Positions 38,241 through 46,750 of a DNA stretch of 64,000 nucleotides are shown one piece after another (the first letter of the stretch is position 1; each line of letters opens with the position of its first letter). The notes beneath the pieces were generated by a model that saw nothing but the letters and a program-made list of their open reading frames with translations, was not told the DNA's origin and did no database searches. This stretch comes from Chitinophagaceae bacterium (GTDB taxonomy: Bacteria; Bacteroidota; Bacteroidia; Chitinophagales; Chitinophagaceae), in assembly GCA_016787065.1 (NCBI GenBank), contig JAEUVD010000031.1:1-64000 (forward strand), read 5' to 3'. The translations under genes were made by a program, and so were the position numbers.

Positions 38241-38422
38241 GGAGGTTTCATCAAGATCAAGTTATGTTATCCTAACTATGGATAATAAAATTCCAATTAT
38301 GTGTGATGTTTTACATACTTTCGTTTTACTAAAGATGAATTGAAAACGAAGTTGAATTGAAAACACAACGAAACATTTTGATTGGCTAGGTTCTAGTTCT
38401 TCTTTGGACTAAACACTTTATT

Positions 38423-39064
38423 ATGATACAAATACTGACTTTGTCGGTTATATTTCTATATATAACCGCAGCTCTTGGAGCATTGATCTGCCACGTTATT
38501 AAATTCCATTTCGACAACCCAATTAAAACCATTTTTATTGGAATGTTTTGCCTTGGATTTCTTTTAAGGCTTTGTCATTTTTTCGTTCCATTGAATTTTA
38601 CGGTTATGCTTATGTTCTTATTGATGTCAACGAGCTATCATGTTGTTACCGGACATTTGTTTTTACGCAACCTGATTCAAAAGATGAAGGGAATAGTTTC
38701 CATCTATTATTTGATTCCGATAACGTTGTTGCTATTCTTAGCAAATTTTACATCGATAAGTTATGATGAAGGGTTATGCCATGCTAACTTCCTACGATGG
38801 GTAAATAGTTATCCTTGCATTAGAGGTATTGCCAATCTTCATGGCAGGTTAGGCTTCAATGGTACTTGGCATGTAATGGCTGCCGCTTTCAATGGATTCC
38901 CATTTTTTAGAATTGATATTTTTATCAATCCTATAAATGATTTTGTGTGGGACAGTATACCGGCATTTTATCCATTACGCGGAGGTAAAAAAGATCCTCG
39001 TCATATCGGTTTGATGGGAGATCATATAGAAGATGGTTTTTATACTAAACCTGAATCGTATTAA
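38423..39064 (+). pseudogene. LIC_10190-like membrane protein, apparently internally deleted
   Basis: 213 residues. The first 165 have about four membrane helices and the segment LRWVNSYPCIRGIANLHGRL...GTWHVMAA, which I recognise from the large multi-pass LIC_10190 family, normally several hundred residues. After about residue 172 the protein turns hydrophilic (VWDSIPAFYPLRGG, IEDGFYTKPESY). From memory this resembles the C-terminal end of the same family, so an in-frame internal deletion is likely. It may be non-functional. It sits where hpf, tRNAs and tuf often follow rpsU-xer. Its stop overlaps that of the convergent radical SAM gene at a TTAA. Confidence 0.6.
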
Positions 39065-40347
39065 TGGGCAAAAGCCTCATCATAATTTCCTTTGATACGT
39101 TCAATCGGCGGATTAAAATAACCGAATTTTACATGAGGAAATTCTTCTTTAATAATATCCATCGTCTGGCGAATACCGTAACGTTCACCACAATCATGCA
39201 TGCCAATTTTGCCTAAGTACCAATCAGGGTCTATATTAAAATTTCGCCATTGAATCATACTCAGGTTTGTATATTCTATAGCTTTTAATAATTGTTCTAC
39301 TTCCTCCACATTGTCGGTCATCCCGGGAAATACAAAATAATTTATAGAGGTCCAACCACCCATGTCACGCACTATTTTCATACTCTCCAAAATATCCTGA
39401 AAGGTATAATTATTCGGACGGTAGTATTTCAAATACACATCTTCTCGAAAGGAATTTAAACTCACACGAATGCTGTTTAACCCAGCCTCCATAAGCTTTT
39501 TAATGGCCTTTGGGTTACATCCGTTGGTATTGATATTGATACTTCCTTTTTGAGTATGTTTTCTAATTTCCTTAATACTACCCTCAATGGTTTCCCACAT
39601 TAAAAGAGGCTCTCCTTCACAACCTTGTCCCCAACTAATAATAGGATAAGGAGCAGTTTCAAGATGCGGAACGGTGTATTCTACAATTTCCTCCACCGTT
39701 GGTTTAAAGGTTAATCGGTCGTGCGAAGAAACTATTTGTTCATCCTCTGGTTGAAAGGAAATACAACCGATACAATTCGCATTGCAGGCCGGTGAAGAGG
39801 GTATCGGGCACTCCCATCGGTTGAGAAAATAGTTGCGCGCAGCAGGACAACAATACGTATTACAACAGGTATCGGCAAGATGTGTTACTAAACGATTGTT
39901 AGGATAGGCGGCACGTAATTTCTGAACGCCTTCCTGAATCAACTGATCATCATAACCACTTTTCTCTTGACGAATATCTTGTTCGATTCGAATGGCGGTG
40001 ACGTAAAAAACATCATCCTTCCAAGCGGCCGCGGTGTATGAAAATAAAGGCAGGGTAGGAGCATCAGCTTTGGTTTCAAAAGGCGAAAAATACAATCCGG
40101 TATAGGCTGGCGGAATGAAGGCTGCCACAGCCCAACCTAGTTCGCACAAGCGTAATTCGCCGGTTACAACATCTAAACCAATCCCTCGTCGGCCAGGTAA
40201 CTCATATAAATTTCCGCCATCCGGTAAGGGTATCCAATCTTCGCTTTCCACTTCAACCGCTTCCCAACCGGTTCGGCCAAGTGCATATAAACTGGTGTCT
40301 TCAAAAATGTTGCCATTACCGTCGGAGTAAAGGATGTATGGTTGCAT
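39061..40347 (-). CDS. Radical SAM protein of unknown function
   Basis: 428 residues. Radical SAM cluster motif CNANCIGC (CxxxCxxC, Cys188, 192, 195), then the SAM-binding strands GQGCEGEPLL and INTNGCNPKAI. An N-terminal domain of about 160 residues ends in a cysteine-rich segment, CCNTYCCPAARNYF (Cys161, 162, 166, 167) plus Cys180, which could bind a second Fe-S cluster. No SPASM domain is evident at the C-terminus. Homologues are generally annotated only as radical SAM proteins. It lies 29 bp after a membrane protein and arginase-fold gene on the same strand. Substrate unknown. Confidence 0.85.
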   Translation of the reverse strand: MQPYILYSDGNGNIFEDTSLYALGRTGWEAVEVESEDWIPLPDGGNLYELPGRRGIGLDVVTGELRLCELGWAVAAFIPPAYTGLYFSPFETKADAPTLPLFSYTAAAWKDDVFYVTAIRIEQDIRQEKSGYDDQLIQEGVQKLRAAYPNNRLVTHLADTCCNTYCCPAARNYFLNRWECPIPSSPACNANCIGCISFQPEDEQIVSSHDRLTFKPTVEEIVEYTVPHLETAPYPIISWGQGCEGEPLLMWETIEGSIKEIRKHTQKGSININTNGCNPKAIKKLMEAGLNSIRVSLNSFREDVYLKYYRPNNYTFQDILESMKIVRDMGGWTSINYFVFPGMTDNVEEVEQLLKAIEYTNLSMIQWRNFNIDPDWYLGKIGMHDCGERYGIRQTMDIIKEEFPHVKFGYFNPPIERIKGNYDEAFAH

Positions 40348-40376
40348 AAACGCGAAGGTAAGGTGATGTTCTGATA

Positions 40377-40973
40377 TCAGGGAGTTGCAAAACGCGTACT
40401 GATGAATTGAAGAATTTCCACGTGTTCATCGCGAACAATTTCATATTGTCCGAAGCGATCATTTTTATACACTAAGGTTAGGTAATTATTGTTTAGAACA
40501 ACCTGTTTTAAATCGGTATAGGCTACACGAATATTCCGTAAGGGTGTTTCAACAATTATTTCTGAATCCTGAAAAATAGCGAATTGAGCTTGTAACGTTC
40601 GCATTTCAATATAAAACAAGATGAGAATTAAAGCGGCGAAAACAAGATACAAGGTTCCTCCAAAAACATTTTTTTCTTGTAGAAAATGAAGGCCACCCAT
40701 AATAATAAAACCTGTTTCTAGAATTCTAAAACTTCGATTGAAATGGATGTCTGAAAAAAATCTTCGTTTGAAGAAAGAAATAAATAGGGTATATAAACTA
40801 AAAGGTAAAAGCGCAACTAAATATATCCAATCTTCTTCGATATGCCGGATATACTGCAATCCATAGAGGAGAATAAAGAGGGCAGCCATGGCATGCATAG
40901 CAGCAGATTGACGTAAGCGTTTCTCTTTGCTTGAATTAATTAGTGGCAAATACAACGCGTTATCGTCCTTCAT
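40377..40973 (-). CDS. Small membrane protein with PH-like C-terminal region
   Basis: 198 residues: four predicted membrane helices between about residues 25 and 125, followed by a cytoplasmic beta-rich segment (SEIIVETPLRNIRVAYTDLKQVVLNN). This resembles the bacterial PH-like domains found after short membrane bundles. Family and function not recognised. Its start overlaps the end of the upstream arginase-fold gene by 14 bp, so translation is probably coupled. Confidence 0.75.
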   Translation of the reverse strand: MKDDNALYLPLINSSKEKRLRQSAAMHAMAALFILLYGLQYIRHIEEDWIYLVALLPFSLYTLFISFFKRRFFSDIHFNRSFRILETGFIIMGGLHFLQEKNVFGGTLYLVFAALILILFYIEMRTLQAQFAIFQDSEIIVETPLRNIRVAYTDLKQVVLNNNYLTLVYKNDRFGQYEIVRDEHVEILQFISTRFATP

Positions 40974-42012
40974 TCGATTTCATAAATAAATTACACATGC
41001 GGTATAGAATTCGGGCACCAACACTAGCATCGATGGCATCTTGTGAATTTTCACCACAACTCACTTCGTTCAAATCAAAAGCGATAATTCGTCGACCCGA
41101 TTCTACCACTTTACGAAATAAGTACTGTATTTGTTCCGCTTCAAAACCACCTTGAACGGGCGTTCCGGTATTCTTACATAATTTAGGATCTAAGCCATCA
41201 ATATCAAAACTGATATAAACATTATTGGGTAATTCTGTTATGATGCTATCGCAGATTTGTTTCCAAGTTTCACCTTCATATTGTCGGCTTTTAATATCGC
41301 GGTCGAAGAAAGTTTTTAACCGATCTTCCGATTGAATGCGATCATATTCTTCATCGCAATAATCTCGTATACCAACTTGTACTAATTTTTTCATTTCCGG
41401 AACTTCATTCAGCACATTGTACATAATAGACGCGTGCGAATAGGTAAAGCCTTCGTAGGCTTCGCGTAAATCAGCATGCGCATCAATTTGAAGTATTCCG
41501 AATTCACCGAAATGTTTACCCGCAGCTTTCATTAATCCTAAGGGTGTTGAATGGTCGCCGCCTAAAAGCGCTACAAGTTTACCTTGTTTATAAAGGTTCA
41601 TGGCTTGATTGAAAATCCAATCGTTCAAATCGGAGCAGCTTTGATTAATTTCGGAAAGTTTTTTCTTTAATTGCAAATTATCTAAGGTTTGGCCGCCTTC
41701 ACTCAAATCGGAAATAATCAATTCAGCACAATGCCGTAAATAATCATTCTTTTTAACATGATCTCGATTGAGTTCAGTCATGAAATAACCTTCGCGCCAA
41801 TAACCTTGAGCGTCCATATCAAATAAATCAATTTGATATGATGCCTCGAGTATCTTTTCCGGTCCTTTAGCCGTACCATTTCGGTACGAAACAGTAACTT
41901 CCCATGGTATGGGTAAGATAACAAGTTTAGAATTTTCCAGAGTAGAAGGTAATCCGAAAATGTTGTTGTCTGCAAGTCCTATTGAATTAGGATCAAAATC
42001 GGTTATGGCCAT
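40960..42012 (-). CDS. Arginase/agmatinase-family ureohydrolase
   Basis: 350 residues. Binuclear manganese motifs are intact: LLGGDHSTPLG (His154), QIDAHADLREAYEG (Asp177, His179, Asp181) and ISFDIDGLDP. The family includes agmatinase, arginase, formiminoglutamase and guanidinobutyrase; the substrate cannot be set from sequence. Bacteroidota orthologues are commonly called agmatinase family protein. It overlaps the next membrane-protein gene and starts 94 bp after the rlmI-like gene. Confidence 0.9.
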   Translation of the reverse strand: MAITDFDPNSIGLADNNIFGLPSTLENSKLVILPIPWEVTVSYRNGTAKGPEKILEASYQIDLFDMDAQGYWREGYFMTELNRDHVKKNDYLRHCAELIISDLSEGGQTLDNLQLKKKLSEINQSCSDLNDWIFNQAMNLYKQGKLVALLGGDHSTPLGLMKAAGKHFGEFGILQIDAHADLREAYEGFTYSHASIMYNVLNEVPEMKKLVQVGIRDYCDEEYDRIQSEDRLKTFFDRDIKSRQYEGETWKQICDSIITELPNNVYISFDIDGLDPKLCKNTGTPVQGGFEAEQIQYLFRKVVESGRRIIAFDLNEVSCGENSQDAIDASVGARILYRMCNLFMKSNEGR

Positions 42013-42106
42013 GCTGCATTCAAAAATGGAATGCGAAATTAGGATGCGGTTCGATACGGCAATACTTTTTTGTAAAGATTCTTGCGTTTCTTTTTATGAG
42101 CACCTT

Positions 42107-43276
42107 CTAATTCAATTCTACAATTAGAAATTTCAAATAGTTTGTATTGTCCATATTCCAAACTATGGGATGATCGGCAGCTTGCGTGCGAAAACACACT
42201 TGGCGAATAGAGCGTTTGGCATCTTTGGCAGCCAGTTTGATAATTTCCAGAAACAATTCCGGATTTACCAAATTCGTGCAAGAAGCGGTAACCAAAAAAC
42301 CTCCTTTTTTCACGAGTTTCATGGCCCGTAAATTAATTTCTTTATAACCTGTGATGGCTTTTTGAATATTAGCTCTGGTTTTTGTAAATGCTGGAGGGTC
42401 TATCATTACCACATCCCAACGCTTTTCTTCTTTAGTCCATTGTTTCAAAGCATCGAAGGCGTTTACGCTTCTAAATTCGCAAATGTCTTGAAGTCCGTTG
42501 AGTTCCGCATTGCGTTTACAGGTTTGGATAGCGAAATCGGATATATCTAATCCTAGAACTTTTTTAGCTCCATAATGCGCTGCGTGTAAACTAAAAGTGC
42601 CTGTATAACAAAAGGCTTCGAGTACATCGGCGCCTTTCACGATGTTTTGAATTTCACGTCGGTTATCTTGCTGATCGAGGAAGTAACCTGTTTTTTGTCC
42701 GTTTTCAACATCCACTATAAACTTCAAACCGTTCTCTTGAATAATAAGTTCGGTAGGAAAGGGTTCAGAAAGGAAGCCTTTAATTTGTTGCAATCCTTCG
42801 AGTTCCCGAACCGGAACATCATTTCGTTCGTAAATACCCTTTGGTGAGAAGATTCGGTTAATAGCCTTTACAATAGCCGGCTTCCAGAGATCCATGCCGA
42901 GCGACATGGTTTGAAGTACGAAGTAATCATTGAATTTGTCGACAATCAATGAAGGTAAGCCATCTGCTTCTCCAAAAACCAAGCGACAGTTTTCAATGTA
43001 TCCTAATTTTTGCCTGTAATTCCAGCACGCGAGCAATTTCCGATAGAAGAATTCCTCGTTAATTTGTTCGTTTTCATCGCGCGTTAAAATGCGAACGGTT
43101 ATTTGAGAAGAAGGGTTGAAATACCCACGTCCGATAAAGTTTCCATTGGCGTTGAGCACATCCACCATATCACCCGCCTTGGCTTCGTCGTCAAATTTAT
43201 TTATTTCATTGTCGTACACCCAAGGATGCCCTTTGGCTACTCGGTCGGATATCTTTTTCTTCAGAATTACACGCAT
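42107..43276 (-). CDS. rlmI: 23S rRNA cytosine-C5 methyltransferase, RlmI family
   Basis: 389 residues. An N-terminal PUA domain (ISDRVAKGHPWVYDNEI) is followed by an EEHEE-like region and a Rossmann methyltransferase domain with VLEAFCYTGTFSLHAA (about residue 241), LDIS, MIDPPAF and the catalytic-type TASCTN motif. This is the RlmI/YccW layout, methylating a cytosine of 23S rRNA at C5. First gene on its strand here; it is divergent from the metzincin gene with about 69 bp between starts. Confidence 0.88.
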   Translation of the reverse strand: MRVILKKKISDRVAKGHPWVYDNEINKFDDEAKAGDMVDVLNANGNFIGRGYFNPSSQITVRILTRDENEQINEEFFYRKLLACWNYRQKLGYIENCRLVFGEADGLPSLIVDKFNDYFVLQTMSLGMDLWKPAIVKAINRIFSPKGIYERNDVPVRELEGLQQIKGFLSEPFPTELIIQENGLKFIVDVENGQKTGYFLDQQDNRREIQNIVKGADVLEAFCYTGTFSLHAAHYGAKKVLGLDISDFAIQTCKRNAELNGLQDICEFRSVNAFDALKQWTKEEKRWDVVMIDPPAFTKTRANIQKAITGYKEINLRAMKLVKKGGFLVTASCTNLVNPELFLEIIKLAAKDAKRSIRQVCFRTQAADHPIVWNMDNTNYLKFLIVELN

Positions 43277-43345
43277 CGGCGCAAATTACAGTTAGTATTT
43301 TGTATTTTTCCACTCAACATTTTAAAAACAAATCATTCCGAACCG

Positions 43346-43999
43346 GTGGGTATTCTAGAAATAAATCATGAAAGCTTGCAGTTAATCATTCACTCTCATA
43401 TTTTTTTATATGGAAATTGTATCAGTGAAGAAGTGAGATTTAACATAGAAGAAGAAATAAATACTCTCTGGAATGAGCCTAGGGCCTTAGTTTGGTACAA
43501 TAAGGAACCCTATTTATTGCTTGTTGATGTAAAGGTTTTTCTGTTCAAGAATTTGAAGCCTGAAGATATACTTTCGAATACCAATCCCCGAAATAATTAT
43601 ATACGTATTGAAGCTACGGCCAAAGGCAATATCTCTTATGTAGATGGCGTTTGCTCTAATACCGGTTATTTTTTACTCGAAAATTTATATAAGGGCTCCA
43701 CCACTGCAGCGCATGAATACGGCCATTTATTAGGCTTAGAGCATCCACACGATTTAGATATTCGAGGTAAAGGCAGACCAGGTATTATGTACCCACGCGG
43801 AACTTTAGTGGATGCAATCTATCAATACGATCCGGCAGCGAAACCCGGCGAAAAAGGAGGAACTATGTACCCAATTCATCGCAGGGTATTACAGCATGAT
43901 GTGGATTTGCTGCAATTACAGGCTTATTTCAAAGGTGGCGGCCGTGTAATTGGCAAGGCTAGTAATAAATATCACGAGGTTGAGTTGAAGGAGAATTAA
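43346..43999 (+). CDS. Metzincin-like zinc peptidase without signal peptide
   Basis: 217 residues from the GTG at 43346. The open frame reaches back into the divergent rlmI gene and no ATG is available. The zinc motif HEYGHLLGLEH (His123, Glu124, His127, His133) is a complete HExxHxxGxxH, followed by GIMYPRG and GGTMYPIHRR, which resemble a Met-turn. This is the M10/M12 matrixin-type architecture, yet there is no signal peptide, propeptide or membrane helix, so it looks cytosolic. Similar short proteins exist in Bacteroidota as peptidase M10-like. The next plus-strand gene, an ECF sigma factor, begins 157 bp downstream. Confidence 0.78.
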   Translation: MGILEINHESLQLIIHSHIFLYGNCISEEVRFNIEEEINTLWNEPRALVWYNKEPYLLLVDVKVFLFKNLKPEDILSNTNPRNNYIRIEATAKGNISYVDGVCSNTGYFLLENLYKGSTTAAHEYGHLLGLEHPHDLDIRGKGRPGIMYPRGTLVDAIYQYDPAAKPGEKGGTMYPIHRRVLQHDVDLLQLQAYFKGGGRVIGKASNKYHEVELKEN

Positions 44000-44155
44000 T
44001 CGTCACGTTATTCCGTTCGGTTTCTATGTTTTGAAGAGAAATTCCGCTCTGTAACCAAGTATAAAACACTGAATCAAAGGCTTTTCACATTTAATTTCTT
44101 TGTAAACCAGAAAATTAAATCAATTTTGGGTTACCAAAAGCACATTTCGTAATTA

Positions 44156-44761
44156 ATGGATAGCCATACTTCAAATAGCATGACCGATGAGGCGATAATC
44201 AGTTCTTTGGCAAACGGCGATTCAAAAACGATTAACTACATTTATAAAACCTGGTATCCTTCCGTGGAGAAAATGGTTTTTAAAATGAATGGTTCCGTAG
44301 ATGATGCGTATGATGTTTTTCAGGATAGCGTAACTATTTTATACGAAAAGGCAAAAGGTAACGGTTTGCAGATTTCATGTAAACTATCAACCTACCTGAT
44401 AGCAATTTCTAAAAATGTTTGGTTGAATAAACTGGCGAAACGTAAAAAAACTTCGTTTACCGTTCTTCATGAGCACCACGAAGGTGAAGTTTCAGTAGAA
44501 CAGGATATAAATCGTTTTTTTGAATTTGAGCGGAATGTTGAAAAACTACAAACTTGCTTTCAGCAAATTGGAGAACCTTGTAACGAGTTATTACGTGCAT
44601 TTTACATTCACAATAAGTCGATGCAAGATATTTCTGAAGAGTTTGGATATACCAATGCCGAGAATGCCAAAAACCAAAAGTATAAATGCCTGTTGCGATT
44701 GAGAAAGTTGTTTTTTAAGCATGGTGAAAAAGTAAATGAGCATGAGCGAGCAATCAAATAA
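44156..44761 (+). CDS. ECF-type RNA polymerase sigma factor
   Basis: 201 residues. Region 2 (DDAYDVFQDSVTILYEKAKG, about residues 50-70) and region 4 (MQDISEEFGYTNAENAKNQKYKCLLRLRKL, about 155-185) are typical of extracytoplasmic function sigma factors, and there is no sigma region 3. It overlaps the next gene by 26 bp, and that gene encodes an anti-sigma-like membrane protein with a periplasmic protease. The pair is therefore probably a sensor/sigma system. The regulon is unknown. No convincing promoter was identified in the 156 bp upstream. Confidence 0.92.
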   Translation: MDSHTSNSMTDEAIISSLANGDSKTINYIYKTWYPSVEKMVFKMNGSVDDAYDVFQDSVTILYEKAKGNGLQISCKLSTYLIAISKNVWLNKLAKRKKTSFTVLHEHHEGEVSVEQDINRFFEFERNVEKLQTCFQQIGEPCNELLRAFYIHNKSMQDISEEFGYTNAENAKNQKYKCLLRLRKLFFKHGEKVNEHERAIK

Positions 44762-45839
44762 TGTATATGAACTCATAGAGAAGTACTGTCTCGACCTAAT
44801 GGACGAAAAAGAACGACGGTATTTTGAAATGGAAATGGAGAATAATCCGGCTTTGAAAGAAGCTGTTGAAGAGCATAAAACAATTTTACTTTCATTCGAT
44901 CACTTACAAAGCGTTCAATTCATTCATGAAAGTTTAGACGCCATTCATAATCACTCGAGAAGTTCAACACAAATACTTATCAATAATCTGAAGCTTCACG
45001 TAAACAAGTATTGGAAAACCGCTTCAGTGGCAGCGAGTGTTGCGTTTGTAGCTTCCATTATGACCTTCTTAGGAGCCCGAACGATTTATAAAAAAGATAC
45101 GCAACGTACCTATATCGAATTAAAGGGTGACATTAATAACCTTAAAACAGATCAACGAAAAATGAAAAATGATCTGAGTAAGGTGCGTAATGATATTAAG
45201 AAGAAAGACATTCAATTACCTGAAGGTGATTCGAAATTCTCAGGTACAGCGTTTGCCCTCAATCAGAGCGGTTATATGGTAACCAATTTGCATGTGGTAA
45301 AAGACTATACGAAAATTTATGTTTTTACTGCCGATAATCAAGCACATCCTTGTTCGGTGGTAAAGGCTGATGAAGAGAATGATTTAGCTGTTTTGAAAAT
45401 TACGGAAGAAGATTTTTCTTTCGGAACAAAAATTCCCTATTCCGTGCAGAAAGCAAACCCAAATATTGCTCAGCGCATCTATTCCTTGGGTTATCCGAAA
45501 GCAGATATTGTGTATAACGAAGGGTATATTAGTTCTACAACAGGTTTTGAAGGCGATACAAGTCATTACCAATTAGAGTTGCCTTCAAGTCCAGGTGTAA
45601 GTGGTGCACCCATTATCGATGAAACCGGAAATGTTATTGGAATTGTTTCAGGGAAGCAATCTCAATCAGAAGGTATAACGTTTGCTGTAAAATCTAAATC
45701 GTTATTATCATTGTTGAAATCATTACCGGAAGATTTTAACCAAACGGAATTGGTAAGCAATTCAATACGCAGCATGACACGAGCAAATCAAGTGAAGAAA
45801 ATTCAGCCTTTTGTTTGCGTGGTTCGCGTATATAACTAA
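44736..45839 (+). CDS. Anti-sigma-like / membrane / trypsin-like serine protease fusion
   Basis: 367 residues. N-terminal segment (about 1-60) with LMDEKERRYFEMEMENNPALKEAVEEH, the acidic helix pattern seen in bacterial anti-sigma factors. One membrane helix at about 96-116, then a coiled-coil linker (IELKGDINNLKTDQRKM, about 127-155). Then an S1C (DegP/HhoA-like) protease domain with a full triad: His186 (TNLHVV), Asp216 (ENDLAVLK) and Ser289 (GVSGAP). No PDZ domain follows. Inferred topology: anti-sigma part in the cytoplasm, protease in the periplasm. Overlap with the ECF sigma gene supports translational coupling. It may bind the sigma factor and release it after a periplasmic signal or autoproteolysis. 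Confidence 0.85.
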   Translation: MSMSEQSNNVYELIEKYCLDLMDEKERRYFEMEMENNPALKEAVEEHKTILLSFDHLQSVQFIHESLDAIHNHSRSSTQILINNLKLHVNKYWKTASVAASVAFVASIMTFLGARTIYKKDTQRTYIELKGDINNLKTDQRKMKNDLSKVRNDIKKKDIQLPEGDSKFSGTAFALNQSGYMVTNLHVVKDYTKIYVFTADNQAHPCSVVKADEENDLAVLKITEEDFSFGTKIPYSVQKANPNIAQRIYSLGYPKADIVYNEGYISSTTGFEGDTSHYQLELPSSPGVSGAPIIDETGNVIGIVSGKQSQSEGITFAVKSKSLLSLLKSLPEDFNQTELVSNSIRSMTRANQVKKIQPFVCVVRVYN

Positions 45840-45902
45840 GCTCGTTTTTATTTTTAGTGAAATACTAGACTAGATTACTCACACAAACCTTGGTGGGTTG
45901 TA

Positions 45903-46337
45903 CTATCGCTTCTGTTTAAAAAAATCCTTCATGAGTTGTGCGCATTCATCGGCTAAAAGTCCGTGTTGAATTTCGGTTTTAGGATGAAAAGGGCTGGTAT
46001 TGCAATAACAACGATAACCATTTTTGCTATCGGAGGCACCATAAATAACCTGTCCGATTTTGCTCCAAAATAAAGCACCGCTGCACATCAAACAAGGTTC
46101 GAGTGTAACGTATAACGTAGCCTCCGGAAGGTATTTGCATCCTAATCCTTGAAAGGCAGAAGTGAGTGCTAAAATTTCGGCATGTGCGGTTGCATCTTGT
46201 AATAACTCCACCTGATTATAACCTTTGGCAATAATCTGATCTTTCATAACTACAACGGCACCAACAGGAACTTCATCTTTATCAAACGCTTTCTTGGCTT
46301 CTTGCAATGCCAATTTCATATAGTGTTCGTGATTCAT
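45903..46337 (-). CDS. tadA: tRNA adenosine deaminase TadA-like
   Basis: 144 residues with the deaminase zinc motif HAE (His52, Glu54) and PCLMC (Cys82, Cys85). The N-terminus HYMKLALQEAKKAF and the EVPVGAVVV strand match TadA, which converts adenosine 34 to inosine in tRNA-Arg. A guanine or other nucleoside deaminase is possible but less likely. The ATG overlaps the stop of the upstream lipoprotein gene by 1 bp. Last gene of the ligA-lipoprotein-tadA run. Confidence 0.87.
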   Translation of the reverse strand: MNHEHYMKLALQEAKKAFDKDEVPVGAVVVMKDQIIAKGYNQVELLQDATAHAEILALTSAFQGLGCKYLPEATLYVTLEPCLMCSGALFWSKIGQVIYGASDSKNGYRCYCNTSPFHPKTEIQHGLLADECAQLMKDFFKQKR

Positions 46338-46723
46338 TACTGAATTTTAATATTCACCTTGCCTTCACCGAGTAGAGGTTTTTTTATTTTACCCACATGC
46401 ACTGTATAGCTATTGCTTTCATACGTAAAGGTTAAATTATCCTCTTCCGAAACCATTTTTTCTTCCAAGATTTTGTCGTCTAGTTTGATCGTAATGTCCG
46501 CTTCTTTTCGAGTTACATTGCCAATCATAACCACGATGCTACCATCGGTGCCTTCGATTATTTTTTGAGAATGCGCTTCCATTAAACTTTCAATTCCTTT
46601 ATCCGGAATATGCAGATGATGTTTTGTTTCCGATTTGGGAGCCGTGGTATTACTTTCATGGTTACCACAAGAAAATAATAGAAACGCTCCTAAGGTAATA
46701 CCGAGTAAAAGAACTTTCTTCAT
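46337..46723 (-). CDS. Small lipoprotein of unknown function
   Basis: 128 residues with a lipoprotein signal ending LLFSC (Cys19). Mature protein is His/Ser-rich at first, then beta-rich (DGSIVVMIGNVTRKEADITIKLDD). No family recognised. Located between ligA (27 bp upstream) and tadA (1-bp overlap), which suggests one operon without telling its job. Confidence 0.75.
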   Translation of the reverse strand: MKKVLLLGITLGAFLLFSCGNHESNTTAPKSETKHHLHIPDKGIESLMEAHSQKIIEGTDGSIVVMIGNVTRKEADITIKLDDKILEEKMVSEEDNLTFTYESNSYTVHVGKIKKPLLGEGKVNIKIQ

Positions 46724-46750
46724 GCTATAAAAATGTAACCAAATGTAGCT

